Notes under the pieces: model-generated
What the model was told of the DNA's origin: nothing
The model's input: the letters and a program-made list of their open reading frames with translations, nothing else
The model's database searches: none
Position numbers and translations under genes: made by a program
DNA from: Mangifera indica
Lineage: Eukaryota; Streptophyta; Magnoliopsida; Sapindales; Anacardiaceae
NCBI RefSeq assembly: GCF_011075055.1
Contig: NC_058155.1
Location: 6,463,537-6,527,536 of the forward strand
Direction: 5' to 3'
DNA: 64,000 bases
In this document: one piece after another, positions 34,396 to 47,650 of the stretch
How the letters are laid out: each line of letters starts with the position of its first letter
Position numbering within the stretch: position 1 is the first letter of the stretch

Positions 34396-36829
34396 AGAGC
34401 TACTATGTACATGTTTTTAATTTTTTTTATATTTTAGTTATTTTACGATCAATTTTCTTCATGGAACCTCCACTTAGCCTTGTCTAATAACTTTGATGTT
34501 TGAGGGGAATCTTTGAATGCTAAAAAGTAAAGAAGATTTGCAATTTTAAAGAAATTAGAGGGATTACTAAATAATAAATTAAACTGACTTTGTTTTGTTT
34601 TTTAGGTTAATTTTCTTCTTCTTCTGTAATAGGCTCCCAAATGGCGTTGTAATTTTGGACCCACTCGTTTCTATATTTGTCCCCCATATCTTTTGTGCTA
34701 ATCAGGGCTGCTTTTTGTTGAGATGATAATGCATGAAGAATATGGGAGAAATTAGAATTAAGATTTGCTAATACTGATGATTAAGAGATTAATGTAGTTA
34801 ATAATCTACATTAAAAATTAATTATATTGAAGAAAGTTTTAAATGAAAAAAAAAAATAACAATATTATCGTACCTTTGTGGTGAATTAATTAATATCTAA
34901 ACCTTCATCATCATCTTCTTCCTCTGCAACACATTTATTATCAGAGAGAGCTTATAATCTGACACAAATTTGAAGCCTGGACATTTGTTTGGCTTTAAGG
35001 TAACTTGAACTGCGATCTCCATGGCAAGTTGTTAATGTTTTTATCTTCAGCTCTTCTTTATTAATGGCCTGCATGTGAAAATATTCTGAACTTCTTCTCT
35101 TATGTTGATGATTATCATCGACTCTTGGGAAGCTGAAAATATTATTGCTTCCAACATTTGACTTGTCTCTATCTTCATCTATTTTATTGTATAATTCATT
35201 AAGGATTTTAATGGAGATGGTGGGTTCCTTCTGGCTTTTCCTTTTGAGACAATAATGGAGTGATTATCTTCCACATTTTTTGACTTAAAAAATCTCAGAG
35301 TTTCATGTTACATATTTGAGAAATCTCTCACCTCTCTTACTAAATAAAATATGGCAAAACTTTAATTTATTATTCTTTAAAGTAAATGGAGCTTCGAAAG
35401 TGTCCATTCTAATTATTGATTGAAGACATATAAATAATGAGAAAAATGTTGAAAATTTTGAATCAATATAACAGGCGACATTTGAACTAATATTTAGAAA
35501 TTAATCTACTTGTAGAAGTTCTACTAATAAATTAAAAAGTCTAATTACACCAAATTGAAAACAAGGGTAGAGATGGGGCCATGGCTCCATAGCCAATTTT
35601 TTTTTCTTAATTTTCTTTAGTGAAAAAAACCATATGTAATTCGACTTCATTTCTTATACGCTATTGCTTTCTTTGTTAGCAAACTTGGATCTTTACAAAA
35701 AGTAATTATTGGAATAATAAAATAATCACTATTATAGGCTCCATGTGGAGGACAAATGTATCATATATTAGAGTAAGAAGGACAAACCTTTTTTTTTTTT
35801 ATATTAATTAATGGGAGAAGCCCTTTTGCATATTTCAAATTCAAATAACTGTTTAAGATTTAGGTAAGATTAATTATTATGTGAAGCCAAAACAAATACA
35901 AGCCATACACTGCCAAAATTTAAGTTGACTTTAAATTTTTTTAAGTTTATTATTTGAACCCATCACAATAATGCAATGTATAATGAAATAACAAATCAGA
36001 CTTTTTTTATTATATAATATATAGAAAATTAACAAAAATACCATATTGGAGGGGTGTAGAGAAATTAGCTATCATTTTAGAGTTTATATAGATAGAGCTA
36101 ACAACAAATATTAAATAAAAAATATCCTCACCCACCCACAAGGCGAGTCTTGAAATGTTACCGTACGCAATACACGAAAGGATTTATTGAAATTGTATTA
36201 TATGTAACACGAGGATCATATTACAATTTTGCAATGTGTATTACATAGGGCGTTTAATTTATGTTTAAGGGTTAACTGATATTTTATACCATGTGTACGC
36301 AATATGCGAGAAATCTAGAGTGAAATAAAAAAAATTGATACAATTCAGTCTTTTTAATATTTGAGTAATTATATATTACCATTACAAGAATGATAAAAAT
36401 GTTGATGTTGTTATTTTGGTTCGATACAAAGGGCGATGGACAAAGATGAAGGGTAAGACAATGGATTGCATTAAAAACAAACAAAAACTGGTAAAAATTT
36501 AGTCAAACATAACATATAAGAGATTAGTTGAGTTGTTGTTTAAACATTTATATATTGACCGTTAGTAGAACCATATCAGTGTAAGGTTTCACGTGTACCC
36601 ATATGTGTGTAGTAAGACTGTTTCTTTATTTTTATTAAAGTTTGAGATAATGTTGATGTATGTGTACATGTTAAAATGTGGTCAAGTAGATAATTTTAAA
36701 AATAAGTAGTCAAACAATTATTCATTAGGGCAGATCCCTATTCCAAAAGTGTCAACTAGATAAATCAAATAGTGTACCATGTATAAATGGATTAAGTGAC
36801 GACTGTTACAATGATTATCTAATTCAAAA
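34396..36829. other. Intergenic, nothing recognised
   Basis: A less AT-rich patch occurs at 34900-35260, but no reading frame or domain is visible. No TIRs or LTRs could be delimited. Confidence 0.4.
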
Positions 36830-37233
36830 TTCTATTAAAGAGGCACAATTACCTGTTTCAAAATCTGTCACTTTCTTTGAATTTAAACCATATTTTTATG
36901 GTACTTCTTTTCGGGGGGAGACTCTAGGCGAAGATGAGTATTGAGATTCCTTCTTAGAGTTAGAAACCAATCCTAACTCTATCACAAATCCTACTTTTCT
37001 ACCTACCATTACCATTCCTAATCTCGACCCTATGATACCAATTGTGATTCAACAAGACTTGGAAACAAAAGGAGCTAAAGAAATAGAGAAAATGAAATCT
37101 CTACTTGATTTCTTGAACATATTGTTCATTCACAAAGATAACCTTTATGAGAGTAGAAGAATTTGATACTTTAGATTTTCAAGTGTCTAAACATAAAATA
37201 TATCGTTACTTTAAAAGTATAATATTGCAACAA

Positions 37234-39502
37234 TGTAACACCTCTCCCTAGAAGTGCTATCCACCGAAAGAGAAATATTACGAATTAATATCCGGAGCGT
37301 TTATTTTTTTCTTTTAAAATACTTTAACATGAACGCATCACTAAAAGTATTTAGAAATTATTCTAAGAAAACTGAAAATCTGGAAGTAAACAAAAGATGT
37401 ATATACTCAAATGAAAACTCATCTGAAAGCATCTAAATACATGGAGTAGTCATATACAACTGTACCATCATCTCAAAAAGGTCAAAAATCGACAAGAACA
37501 TGCCACTGTATGGATGTAATATAAACTAGAGATAATCTGCTCCAGCCGGATCTACCTATGTTGACCTGACCCTGCCTCGCAGCTACCTCGATCACCTGTA
37601 CCTGTAATCATGAAAGAAAAGGAAGTAAGAGATAAAAACACTCAGTAAGAGAAAAGAATTAAGTAAACTATCTCATTTCCTATTCTAACTCACTCTCGGG
37701 ACTCAATCTCACATCATAACCTCTATAATCAAGCGAGTAGATAATTTAGTTCATTCTTTACTATTTGGGTCATACTTTGTCCCATCTGGTGTCTATTTGA
37801 TACTTTCTAGAAGCTGATTATAGGGAATTTGACACTTTTCTAAGCTTGAGCTCTCTTCCTTTCTCTCACTACACCATTTCTGAATCTGAATTGAGCTCTA
37901 CTACGAGCATCTCTACTGCGAGCGGACCCTACTATGGGTCTATGTCCTACTATGGGTCTATGTCCTACTATGAACGTGCCCTACTGACGGCGGTGTAGTA
38001 TAAAGTGCCCCTTCATAGTTCATAGCATGCATGCGTGCCTTATATCTTACTAATTTTGCTTCTATCTAAATCTATTCATAACTCGCTAGACCATACTCTT
38101 AGGACGACCCCTGAATCTTGAGCCCCAAATTCCTTTTCTTGCTTTTCTTTCTTTTCTTCTTCTTTTCTTTTTCTCTCATTTCTTTCCTTTCCTTTCCTTT
38201 CTTTCTTTATTCCTTTCCTTTTTCTCCTCCTTTTCTTTCTTTCTTTCTTTCCAAAAAACTGCGAAATACTGTTCACAGAACAGTCATTTGGTAGGGCAAT
38301 CTTTTTTTCATACAATGTAACAGCCCAAACGGTTTCTAATTCATACAAGCTATATATCATTGAAAAGAAGATTCAAAGATCTTTCCAACAAACTACAATA
38401 GCACTCATAATTCAATAGATAAGACAGTCAAAACGTGAGATGAAATCAGTGGCAAAAACTGTCTTCATTGTTTATTTGGTAAAACAATCATTTTCTTTCA
38501 TACAATATTTAACAGTCCAAATGATCTCTAATTCATACAAACTATATATCAATGGAAAGAGGATTCAAAGAGATTTCCAACAAGCTATAATAACACTCAT
38601 GATTCTTCAGATAAGGCAGCCAAAACGTGGAATGAAATCAATGACAAAAAACTGTCTTCACTGTTTATTTGGTAAAACAGTTTTTTTGTTCAAACAATTT
38701 AATAGTCCAAAAAGTCTCTAATTCATACCAGATATATATCATTGAAAAGAGGATTCAAAGAGCTTTCCAACAAGCTATAATAGAACCCATGATTCATAAG
38801 ATAAGACAGCCAAAACATGGGACGAACTCAGTGGTAAAACTGTAAATATTATCCAACTTTCTGCCATCAACAAAATCACACACATAGACACCCCAAATGG
38901 TAAAACAACATTTCTCAACTTCAAAATCATAATTTATAACATAGATCTAAGGAACCAAAAGCCTAAAACATGCAACATATCAAGGATAATACCTATTACC
39001 TTGTTTCAAGCCAATTTTTGCAAGTTGGCTCACTCTTCCTTGTTTTGTTTCCTTTATCACCAAAATCACCTTAAATCATCACCAAAACATACTAACATAT
39101 TCATATAACATGCATTCAATATATATAAACATAGGAAGAGGGAAAAAGAAAGAGATCTTTTGGTTACTAAGCTCCAAAAGTGTTTCTTCTTCTTTTCTTT
39201 CCTTACTCTTCTTTCAAATTCTTCAAATCATCCACTTTCCTTCTAAAAAAATGAAGAAAACAAGCATGAAGGGGCTGTTTTTTCTAGAAGGGCGGAGAAG
39301 ATGATGGAAAAGTAGAATTGCCTTTTTGTTTTTGACTTTTCTCTCTTATATGATCTTTATCTCTTTTTCTTTTCTTTTTTTTTTTATATATTTATATATA
39401 TATATATATAAACACACATACATGTGAATATATATATATATATATTCTCGAAACAGGGTTAAAAGACGTAAATGCCCTTATAACGTACCTGAGGGTATTA
39501 CA
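37234..39502 (-). mobile_element. Solo-LTR-like insertion A, 2269 bp, 5-bp TSD
   Basis: Begins TG and ends CA, with perfect 5-bp direct repeats 'aacaa' at 37229-37233 and 39503-39507. The minus-strand start ('tgtaataccctcaggtacg', then 'aagggcatttacgtc') resembles the start of insertion B ('tgtaacacccttaggtac', then 'aagggtattattgtc'). The two are therefore relatives in opposite orientation. These TGTAACACCC-type ends and the great length fit LTRs of Ty3/gypsy Tekay/Del-type elements (recalled). No internal domain was seen, so it is read as a solo LTR left by recombination. It contains a triplicated 190-bp segment (about 38280-38850). Confidence 0.8.
38280..38850 (+). repeat. 190-bp unit repeated three times inside LTR A
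   Basis: Anchor 'cagcccaaacggtttctaat' at 38321 recurs as 'cagtccaaatgatctctaat' at 38513 and 'tagtccaaaaagtctctaat' at 38703, giving spacings of 192 and 190 bp. Each unit also repeats 'tttggtaaaacag', 'tatatatcattgaaaag' and 'gatttccaacaagctataat' type words. Copies differ by roughly a tenth to a fifth of positions by eye. Confidence 0.8.
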
Positions 39503-40425
39503 AACAACCTAAAGATGCATTAGTTCAATCATTAACTAAGTCATCTCTACTTAAGTCTACTCAAGAAAACCTTCTAATATATCTAAAGAAAGGAGTAAGG
39601 TCATCTTCACAACATTTTATATCTATATTTGTGTCATATGACAAACTATTTCTTACTTTTTCAGAGGTTTTTACCAATATTTCAAAGGTTGAGGTTCCCA
39701 AGAACATATAAGAGGCTCTTACTAGTTTAGAGTGGAAGAAAGTCAGTTGAGAAAAGATGAATGCTCTAAAAAAGAATAGAAACTGGGAAGTTATGAATTT
39801 ATTATGTGGAAAAAAGACAGTTGGGTGCAAGTAGGTGTGCATAATTAAGTAACACGCTAATGAAAACTAGACGAGTCCAAAGCAAGGCTTGTTGCAAAAA
39901 GATTCACATAAATAGATTACCAAAAGTCTTTTTGCACCAATTTCCATAATGAACATAGTGAGAATAGTATTCTCCCTTACCGACATCTTTGAATGGCCTC
40001 TTCAACAACTAAACATAAAAAATTCTTGTCTCAACGATGACCTCCATCAAGAGTTATACATAAATATGCCACTAGGTTTTGAAGAAAACTAGTATAAAGT
40101 ATGTCAACTCAAGAAATTGCTCTATGGTCTAAAATAATCTCCTTGTGCAAGTTTGATGAGTTCGCTAAAGTTATGAATCATTTTGGTTACATTTAGGCAT
40201 TAACTGACCACACCTTGTTCCTAAAGTACTTGGATAGTGCTAAGATTCTTATACTTATTGCTTATATTGATGATATTATTATTACAAGAGATAATCTAAT
40301 GGAGATTAAGACCCTAAAGCTTATCTAAGAAAAAAAATTTGAGTTAAAAGATTTAAGAACTCTCAAATATTTCTTAGGCATAAAAATATCAAGATATTAA
40401 GTTGGGATTTCTTTTAAAGAACTAT

Positions 40426-42575
40426 TGTAACACCCTTAGGTACACTCTAAGGGTATTATTGTCCTTTTCTTAGACTTAGGTTTGAATCTGGAATGAGTTG
40501 AGTCAAAATCAAAATTAGAATTTAGATTTTAGTCTAATATGTAATTGTGTATAGGGACGTATATGCTCGTACATTGTCCACAATGTGGACAACCCATGCG
40601 AGTTGCCACGTTGGCAAAAAAGAGAGGATGTACAACTATACATCGTGTTTTATAAAAAGTCTTGATAGAAGAAGGATTTCATAGTTGGGAAGGATTTGCA
40701 ACACATACACACACACACACATATATATATGTCGCCCTTCATAAGAGAAACCTTAATTTTACTTCCCTTGATCTAAACAGAGTGAGAGCAATAATCTGAG
40801 AAAGCTTAGATGTTCGACAGCCACGAGAGAGCTTTTGGCAAGTGAGAGGGATAAGAAGAAAAAGAAAATAGGCATTAAACTTGGCTGCTTGGAATATAGG
40901 TAAACCTTAAATTTGTAACTATTTTCTTGATACTGTGATTGAATGCATGAATCTTGGTAAAGGAATATGATAGGGAAGCTTGTGATTTTTTGTTATTGAA
41001 TTGATTAACTAAAGTAGGCTTGAAAACGAGTTTAATTACATGATATAGGGATTAAATTTTGCTTGTTGGATGTCTGTATAATTTTGGATGAATTGAGATG
41101 TGACAGAATATAGGAAAATTTAGCTGAGAATGGCCGAAAATCAATTCCAGTATGTCATGTACAATCATGCTATGCATGGTCATGGGTGTGCATAGGCTAG
41201 AATAGTAAAACTTTATAAAGGTGTATGTTCATACACTTATACAAAAAAACATGAACTCGTTAATAAAAAGACGTGCGATGAGCATGTACGATCATCCGAG
41301 ACTTAGATATGATTCCTAGTGTCATGTGTGCTTATAAGTTGATTAAACACGACCTTGCATGGTTGATTAAGGTTACCAAAGTATAACATTAGACAAAGAA
41401 GACAATGAACAATGATTTGGATGATGTACACCTATGCACCCAAATATGGCATGCCCATAAGTTTTTTGTTTGCATGTATGCTCATGACCTCATAGGAGTG
41501 GTTGTACATCTATTACACCATGAATGTTTGTACATGACTCGATTATGTAAAAGTCATACACAATGAGATTTGAAATGATTTTGGAATATGATTTCAGACT
41601 TGTTAAAGTGTCTAATCATGTCTGAGAGATAGATACATGACTAGATACCTAGATATGATTGAGAAATCTATGTAAAGATAAATTGGACTAGATTGATGTC
41701 CAAGAGAGTTCTGAGTGATTAGGTTTTGATAGAGATTCAATTATCTTAAGAGATTTGAGATAAGTCGATACCTATGGAACTTAGATTTTTGTGATCATAA
41801 GCTGACTCAAGAGATTACCCGTGACCTAGGCATACCAGTAGATAAGGTATAATCCATTGATTTGTGTCTTTAGATAAAGAGAGAATCGCTAGGACTGTGT
41901 CTTTTTTGATTGACTAAGACTTACTAAGACATTGAAAATTTGACGATTAGGGTCCATAGATTGATAAACTAGGACCGCGAGTTTGTCAATTGATAAAAAG
42001 ATAAAATAATTAGGATTAGAAAGTCTTACAGATTAGTCACTAATGGGTGCGATGATTCTCTTTATTTAGTTAAGATTCGAACAATCTTATATTAGAATAT
42101 AGATAACCTGGGTTAGAAAACGAAAAAGATAGATTTGATTGATAAATTGTATGATAAATCATTTTTACTTATTAAGTATTTTTCACTTACTTCCTCTTTT
42201 TTAATTTTGCATGTGAGAGGCATAGAGGTGATGACGAGATAGTTGTTCAGTGATGGAGCGACATACAACTGATGGACTCATTAAGGTGTCATGATATTAT
42301 GATTATGATTATGAACATGATTATGATTTATCTTTTGATTTGAGAGATTATGATTTTACTAGTACATACCTTGGATGATGTTTTAATATTGTCAGATTTT
42401 GATTATAATGCTTGAGATATTGATGAGATACATTATTATTTTGATTAATAATATTTGAGGCATTTTAGAATACAAGATAAATCTATATGTTTGATTTTGG
42501 AATACTTAATTGTATACTGAGACTAATAATTATATATGACTAGATATAGTAGCACTTTACCTTGAGGGATATAAC
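40426..42575 (+). mobile_element. Solo-LTR-like insertion B, same family as A
   Basis: Starts 'tgtaacacccttaggtac' exactly where the copia reverse-transcriptase frame breaks, and ends near 42575 ('gcactttaccttgagggat', matching the reversed end 'gcacttctagggagaggtg' of A). The copia frame then resumes. About 2.15 kb, with a (CA)/(TA) microsatellite at 40702-40730 and no coding domain. A clean 5-bp duplication is not visible, possibly through decay. Orientation is opposite to A. Confidence 0.65.
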
Positions 42576-42840
42576 TTCTAAGTACAAAAGATTGGAATAT
42601 TTGGGTGCAAGTCCATAGACACTAATGGAACCTAATCACAAATTAGGACCTAAAAAGGATACTGATAATGTTGAGAAGGAAATATATCAGTGCCTTAAAG
42701 GCAAATTGATATATATGTCCTACAAAAGGCATGATATTGCCTTTGTAGTGATTGTTGTGAGTCTTTTTATGCATGATATCTATGAGATCTCCATTTTCAA
42801 TGTAAATATAACTAAATCTTTTTATTCAAATCAATAAAGA

Positions 42841-43394
42841 TGAATATGAAGAATTTACTAACCTTTTTCCTTTTTTGTGTGTGAAAAAATGATAGAAAGT
42901 TCAAGATCAATGATGGTAAAATGGTATGTGTGACAATTATTCTATATGCAAGTTTTTGGAATGGGTCTATCTAAATCAAATGTAATTTTACATAAGGGGT
43001 AATTTTGTCTAACCATAATTTATTGGTTACAAAGATGTAACAATTGAGTTGAAGATTATTTTTTTATAATCCCCCTGAAAAAAGGGATATTTTAATTAAT
43101 TACCTTAATATATATAAGTTTCATTAGAAAAAAATCTATTAAAGTAAAATGAGATGTTTGTGGAGGCCCATGTTCATGATCTTAAATTATTAGGACGCTT
43201 TTGTAAGACTAATATGTATTTATTTTTGTACAAAATCAAACTTATGGAATATGAAATAAAATTCATCTATGTCTGATATCAAGGTGGCCAATTTGTAAAA
43301 TGCCAGCATATTGTATTTTCTAAAAAATAAATCAAGTTCAACTAATATATATTATTGTTTTCAATAAATTTGAAAAATAAATTCTATATCAGTC
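42841..43394. other. Intergenic between the two copia elements
   Basis: AT-rich; a possible decayed 3' end of the first copia element. No LTR match found. Confidence 0.35.
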
Positions 43395-43677
43395 TTAAAA
43401 GGAATGAATAACTCAAGTCAATGGGCAATATTAGAGTCATAAATTAGGAACATTATTTAGCATTAATTATCTCTATTTTGTCTTTATTTTTATTTTTTAT
43501 TTTCTCTTTGATTATCTTTTATTAACTCTTCATATCTTTATTTTTTATTTTTTTTCTTAATTATTTTTTTTAAACGTTAGAATTATACAATTAGTCATTG
43601 TATGATTTCGTATAAATATTTGTAATTTTTAATTTTAAATAAGAAGAAAAAAAATTATCTTTTGTATATTCTCTTTA
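43395..43677 (+). repeat. 5' LTR of the copia element
   Basis: About 283 bp, beginning 'ttaaaaggaatgaata' and ending '...tatattctcttta' just before the primer-binding site. It contains a TATA-like 'cgtataaatatttg' near 43608-43621. Compared with the 3' LTR it has gained a T-rich stretch around 43480-43560. Confidence 0.8.
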
Positions 43678-43690
43678 TGGTATCAGAGTC
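43678..43690 (+). other. Primer-binding site
   Basis: 'tggtatcagagtc', complementary to the 3' region of initiator methionine tRNA as in many plant copia elements, directly abutting the 5' LTR. It fixes the orientation and the LTR end. Confidence 0.85.
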
Positions 43691-43721
43691 TAACAAGACA
43701 ATAGAGGAGAAAGAAATTTTC

Positions 43722-44620
43722 ATGGCCAACTCTGAAAAAACTTTGTGCATCCAACCTTTCCACCAATGCACTAGTCTTATCTCCATCAAATTAAACACTA
43801 ATAATTTCTTGTTATGACAATCCCAAATGCTACCTCTGGTTCGAGGTCTTGGTTTAACACATCACTTGACTGAAGACAGCAAGTCTAAGGAGTACGATGT
43901 AGATGACGATGGCAAGCAGATAAGCAATCCCCAGTACCACATATTGCTCAACAATAATGGCCTATTAACCTCATGGTCATTAGGAATCATAACTGAAGAA
44001 GTGTTGGTAATGATAGATGAAGTGGACTAGAGATTCTAGGTATGGAATTCATTAAAAAATCATCTTCTTCCTATTACAAAGGAAAAAAAATCGCTTTAAC
44101 TGAAAATTTGATGACTCTTCAAAGAGGGAACTAATCTCTTAATGAATATTTAAAAAAATTCAAAGGAATATGTGATAGTCTTGTTGCAGTCAAGAAGCCC
44201 ATTGATGAGGTAACAAAAGTATTTCATTTAGCTAGAGGATTAGGACCCCATATATAAGGATTTTCGAATTGCCATGTTAAGCAAACCACCCTACCCTACT
44301 TACCATCAATTTATTGTAGCATTGCAAGCACATGAACAGATGAAAAATTCTAAAGAAAGCTCCAATACTATTAACCATAAGCAAGCCTTTGTTGGACAAA
44401 GAAGTCGCGGTAGAAGCCATGGAGGATGCTTTAACTCTAGAGGAAGAGGCTTCACTCCAATAATCAGATATGAGGCACTAAACCAAACAGGGCAGGTTGG
44501 AGAATCCCCAAATTGGAGAAATAGAAACCAATAGTCACATAAAGATTCAAAATTGATTTGCCAAATATGTGGAAAGGCTAATCATTTTGCCCTTGAGTGT
44601 TAGAATTGGTTTGATCACTC
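43722..44620 (+). pseudogene. copia gag, broken
   Basis: Starts ATG GCC AAC at 43722. The text ISIKLNTNNFLL, LGLTHHLTED and LNEYLKKFKGICDSLVA with FHLARGLGP is typical gag of the Retrofit/RE-type copia group. An Arg/Gly-rich stretch (44400-44460) precedes a CCHC knuckle, CQICGKANHFALEC, at about 44562-44609. In-frame stops occur, for example a TAG replacing Trp near 43816 and stops at 44260 and 44532. Non-functional. Confidence 0.8.
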
Positions 44621-46715
44621 CTTTCAAGTCGAAGATATTCCTAAAGCCTTAGCAGCCATAAACATCAAAGACTCCATTGATCCCACTCTTTATGCAGATT
44701 AAGGTGCTACTACACACATGCTCAATGATTAGGGTAAGATCTCAACCATTAAACCCTATGAAAGAAATGAAACTATATATGTTCGAAATGGTGAGGCTTT
44801 AGAAATTTCACATGTAGGTAAAAGTAAAATCAAAACTAAATATTGAGATTTAAAATTGAATAATGTTTTGATAGTACATAAATTAAAAAGAATTTCATTT
44901 CTGTTGGACAACTTACTCTTGATAATTTTTGTTTCATAGAATTCTTTTCTAACAATTTCATGATTAAAAATCAGTAGAGAAAGACATAGCAAAAGGATAC
45001 AAAAAGGAAGGTTTATATGCTATTGAGGAAGCTAGAGTCCAAGTTTTTGCTATTCTAAAAATAAAGCTTCCCTAGTTATATGCATCAAAGAATAGGATAT
45101 CCCTATTCCAAGTTTTTAACGCATTTGCGTAACAAACATTCTATTGATATTTCCAGTTGGAGAAGACCAAAGACAATTTGTGTTAGTTGCAAAATGGGAA
45201 AAAGTTCTTGACAAATCAAATTTCAAAATTTCTTTTAAATAAAATCCACTGTGATTTATGAGACAAGCCTCTCTATATCTTCATGTCAAGATTTTAAATA
45301 TTACATTATTTTAATAGATGATTGCACTCTTTATTCTTGGATTTTTCCACTTAAAAGAAAAATCAGATTTTTTTTAATATTTTAACAAATTTCAAAAACA
45401 AGTAGGAAATTATTTTGAAAGGAAAATTAAAATTTTTTAAAGTGATGGTGACGGAGAGTCTTCCCTTTTAGAATTTCAAAAACATCTTAATAGTTATAGG
45501 ATTCACCATCAATTCTCTTGTCCTTACACACCAGAATAAAATAATATAATTGAAAGAAAAACACAGACATATCATAGAAATTAGTCTAACTCTTCTTTTT
45601 CAAGCTAATATGCCTAAAACATTTTGGGTAAATGATTTTTTAATAGCTGTATACTTAATAAATAGGCTTCCCTCTACTAATCTTAAAATGGAAACACCAT
45701 TTTCAAAATTATTTAAAAGAACACTTAACTATAATTTTTTGAAAGTTTTTGGCTACAAGTGTTTTCCTTATCATAAGGATCATGGGAAGAATAAATTTGC
45801 TAAAAAGACATATCCTGGCGTTTTGATGGGTTATAGTCCTATACATAAAAGATATAGGTGTCTTGATCCTAAATCAAACAAGATTTATATATCTAGGCAT
45901 CTTGTTTTTGATGAAAACATGTTTCCTTACAGTTCTGTTCGAAAGATTGTTCATGCTTAACACTGGCCTTTCAGTGAGCTGTTATCTTTTAAATGCTCTA
46001 TCAGCTCGGTTCTTTTGATTGAGAAAGAGAACTCTTATTCATGCAAAAGTGACTGAACTAGCCTTTTTAAAAAAGTGTTGTCGCACCTTTAGTCTTTGTA
46101 TTTGTCAGCCTTACTAGCACTACTACTAATGTCGGCATAAGGACTGTTTATCCGAGACTTCTATCTATTTGGAGCTCTAATTTCATGTCATAAGAAACTT
46201 TTGAATTAACAACTTTTCCAGAACAAAAGGCATGAGGGAAGAAGAACAACTTTGGCAGGAATGCAATTCCAAAAACAAAAAATCAAACGTCTAGTATGAA
46301 TACAAGATCTCAAAAGTCCATCACTTATAAGGATCATATGCATGACTCATGTGAAAATGAGAATAATATCATAGATAAAATATTAAAACTACATGAAGAT
46401 AACATGTCAAAAGAAATAGAGGAGACTACAAAAGAAAATGATTCGCCAAATATAGAATTTAAAGTCATTGAAGAAAATAGAAAACCACTAATATTGTCTA
46501 AAAATGAATTAAGTAGTCATATTTTAAATGAACATATGATAGCTAACTCATTGCCTTATCTTGCAGGAACAAATTTAGAAGAAAATGAACAAGTAGACAA
46601 TCAAAGAGTCATTAGAAAAAGGTTAAAACATAATTCGCAACTAGATCAAAACTTCTTGCTGAAATTCAAAGATATAAAGATAAAGGAGGGTTCAAAGAAG
46701 TACTCAAGTCTCTAG
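44621..46715 (+). pseudogene. copia protease and integrase, broken
   Basis: The protease active-site box reads YAD*GATTHM at about 44691-44720, with a stop codon where Ser/Thr is expected, so it is dead. Integrase text follows: HRMGYP near 45084, CVSCKMGKS near 45178, IDDCTLYSW, and an SDG catalytic block near 45443. The C-terminal part is open at 45550-45960 (FWVNDFLIAVYLINRLPST and the YSPIHKRYRCLDP block, ending SRHLVFDE). 46296-46715 is the variable linker before reverse transcriptase, open but acidic and low-complexity. Confidence 0.78.
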
Positions 46716-47454
46716 TAGCAACATTAGAGGAGCTTAAAAATTACAAGATGGCATTGGCTATCCCTCATTGGTGTGAAACAATGGAAGAAGAACTCAAGGC
46801 ATTACATGGGAACAAAACATGGACATTAGTACCTCAACCAACCAAGACAAATGTCATAAGATCAAAATGGGTCTTCAAAACAAAGTTAAAAGGAGATGGG
46901 TCAGTGGAACGATTCAAGGCTAGACTTGTAGCACAAGGATACACCCAAGTTAAAGGACTAGACTACGAAGAAACAGTTTGTCGAGTAATAAAAACCACTA
47001 CAATTTGATTAGTCTTAGATATTGTAGTTTCATCAAAGTGGAAGATACAACAACTTGATGTCAAGAATGTATTTCCATGTGAAAATCTTAAAGAAAATTT
47101 CTACATAGAACAAACTCTCAGGTTTGAAAATTTTGAACTCTATTATTTTGTATGCAAATTACATAAATCGCTCTATGGCCTTGAGCAAGCACCTAGAGCA
47201 TGGTTTGATTATTTATCCTAATTTCTATTACATATTGGCTCCATTAATAGCAAATCAGATTCATCTTTATTTATACTATGAAAAAGAAATTAAATTATGC
47301 TAATGTTAGTCTATGTTGATGATATTGTGATTATATGAAATAATGAAATTCTTAAAGAAGAATTAATCAAAAAACTTGGTCAAGAGTTTGCACTAAAGGA
47401 CTTGGGCAACTTTATTATTTTTTTTTGGAATTGAAATTAAATATTTTAAAGGAG
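46716..47454 (+). pseudogene. copia reverse transcriptase, first part
   Basis: The open segment 46748-47008 contains the expected WCETMEEELKALHGNKTW start, SKWVFKTK and KARLVAQGYTQ. After a stop at 47006 the frame continues with QQLDVKNVF, a SLYGLEQAPRAWF block (about 47167-47206) and YVDDIVII (about 47313-47336). The frame then reaches the FLGIE-type motif and is cut at 47454 by the next insertion. Confidence 0.8.
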
Positions 47455-47603
47455 TGGTGGTCCGTCGAAACCTCCAAAAATAATACTAATTTTTACTATC
47501 AACAAATTTTTTTAATTGTAGTGTGATAGTGAAAACCAGATCGAATCCCAAGGGAAATTTTACTATAAACTTCCTACAAAAGAAAACCAATATTGAGAGT
47601 GAG

Positions 47604-47650
<47 letters not shown>

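Larger units (their letters stand above)
36830..42840 (+). pseudogene. Broken Ty1/copia pol, split by two insertions
   Basis: Three collinear remnants: about 36830-37233 (region after the integrase, 'FYGTSFRGE'-like), 39508-40425 (first part of reverse transcriptase, with EALTSLEWKK, NWEV, a GFEEN-like block, LLYGLK and the YIDD catalytic box near 40263) and about 42576-42840 (TLMEPNHKLG, then YQCLKGKLIYMSYKRHDIAF). Many stops and frameshifts are present. No gag, protease or own LTRs were found, so it is a 5'- and 3'-truncated fossil. It is interrupted by long LTR-type insertions at 37234-39502 and 40426-~42575. It encodes no functional protein. Confidence 0.8.

Noticed and set aside
38076..38360. 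Lys/Glu/Arg-rich minus-strand frame
   Set aside because: Produced by a T/C-rich simple tract within LTR A.
38280..38850. Regular repeats considered as CRISPR
   Set aside because: Units of 190 bp without spacers, inside a plant LTR; not a CRISPR array.
47530..47560. 'gatcgaatccc' considered as a tRNA T-arm
   Set aside because: No cloverleaf arms around it; lies within the 1290-bp TG...CA insertion.
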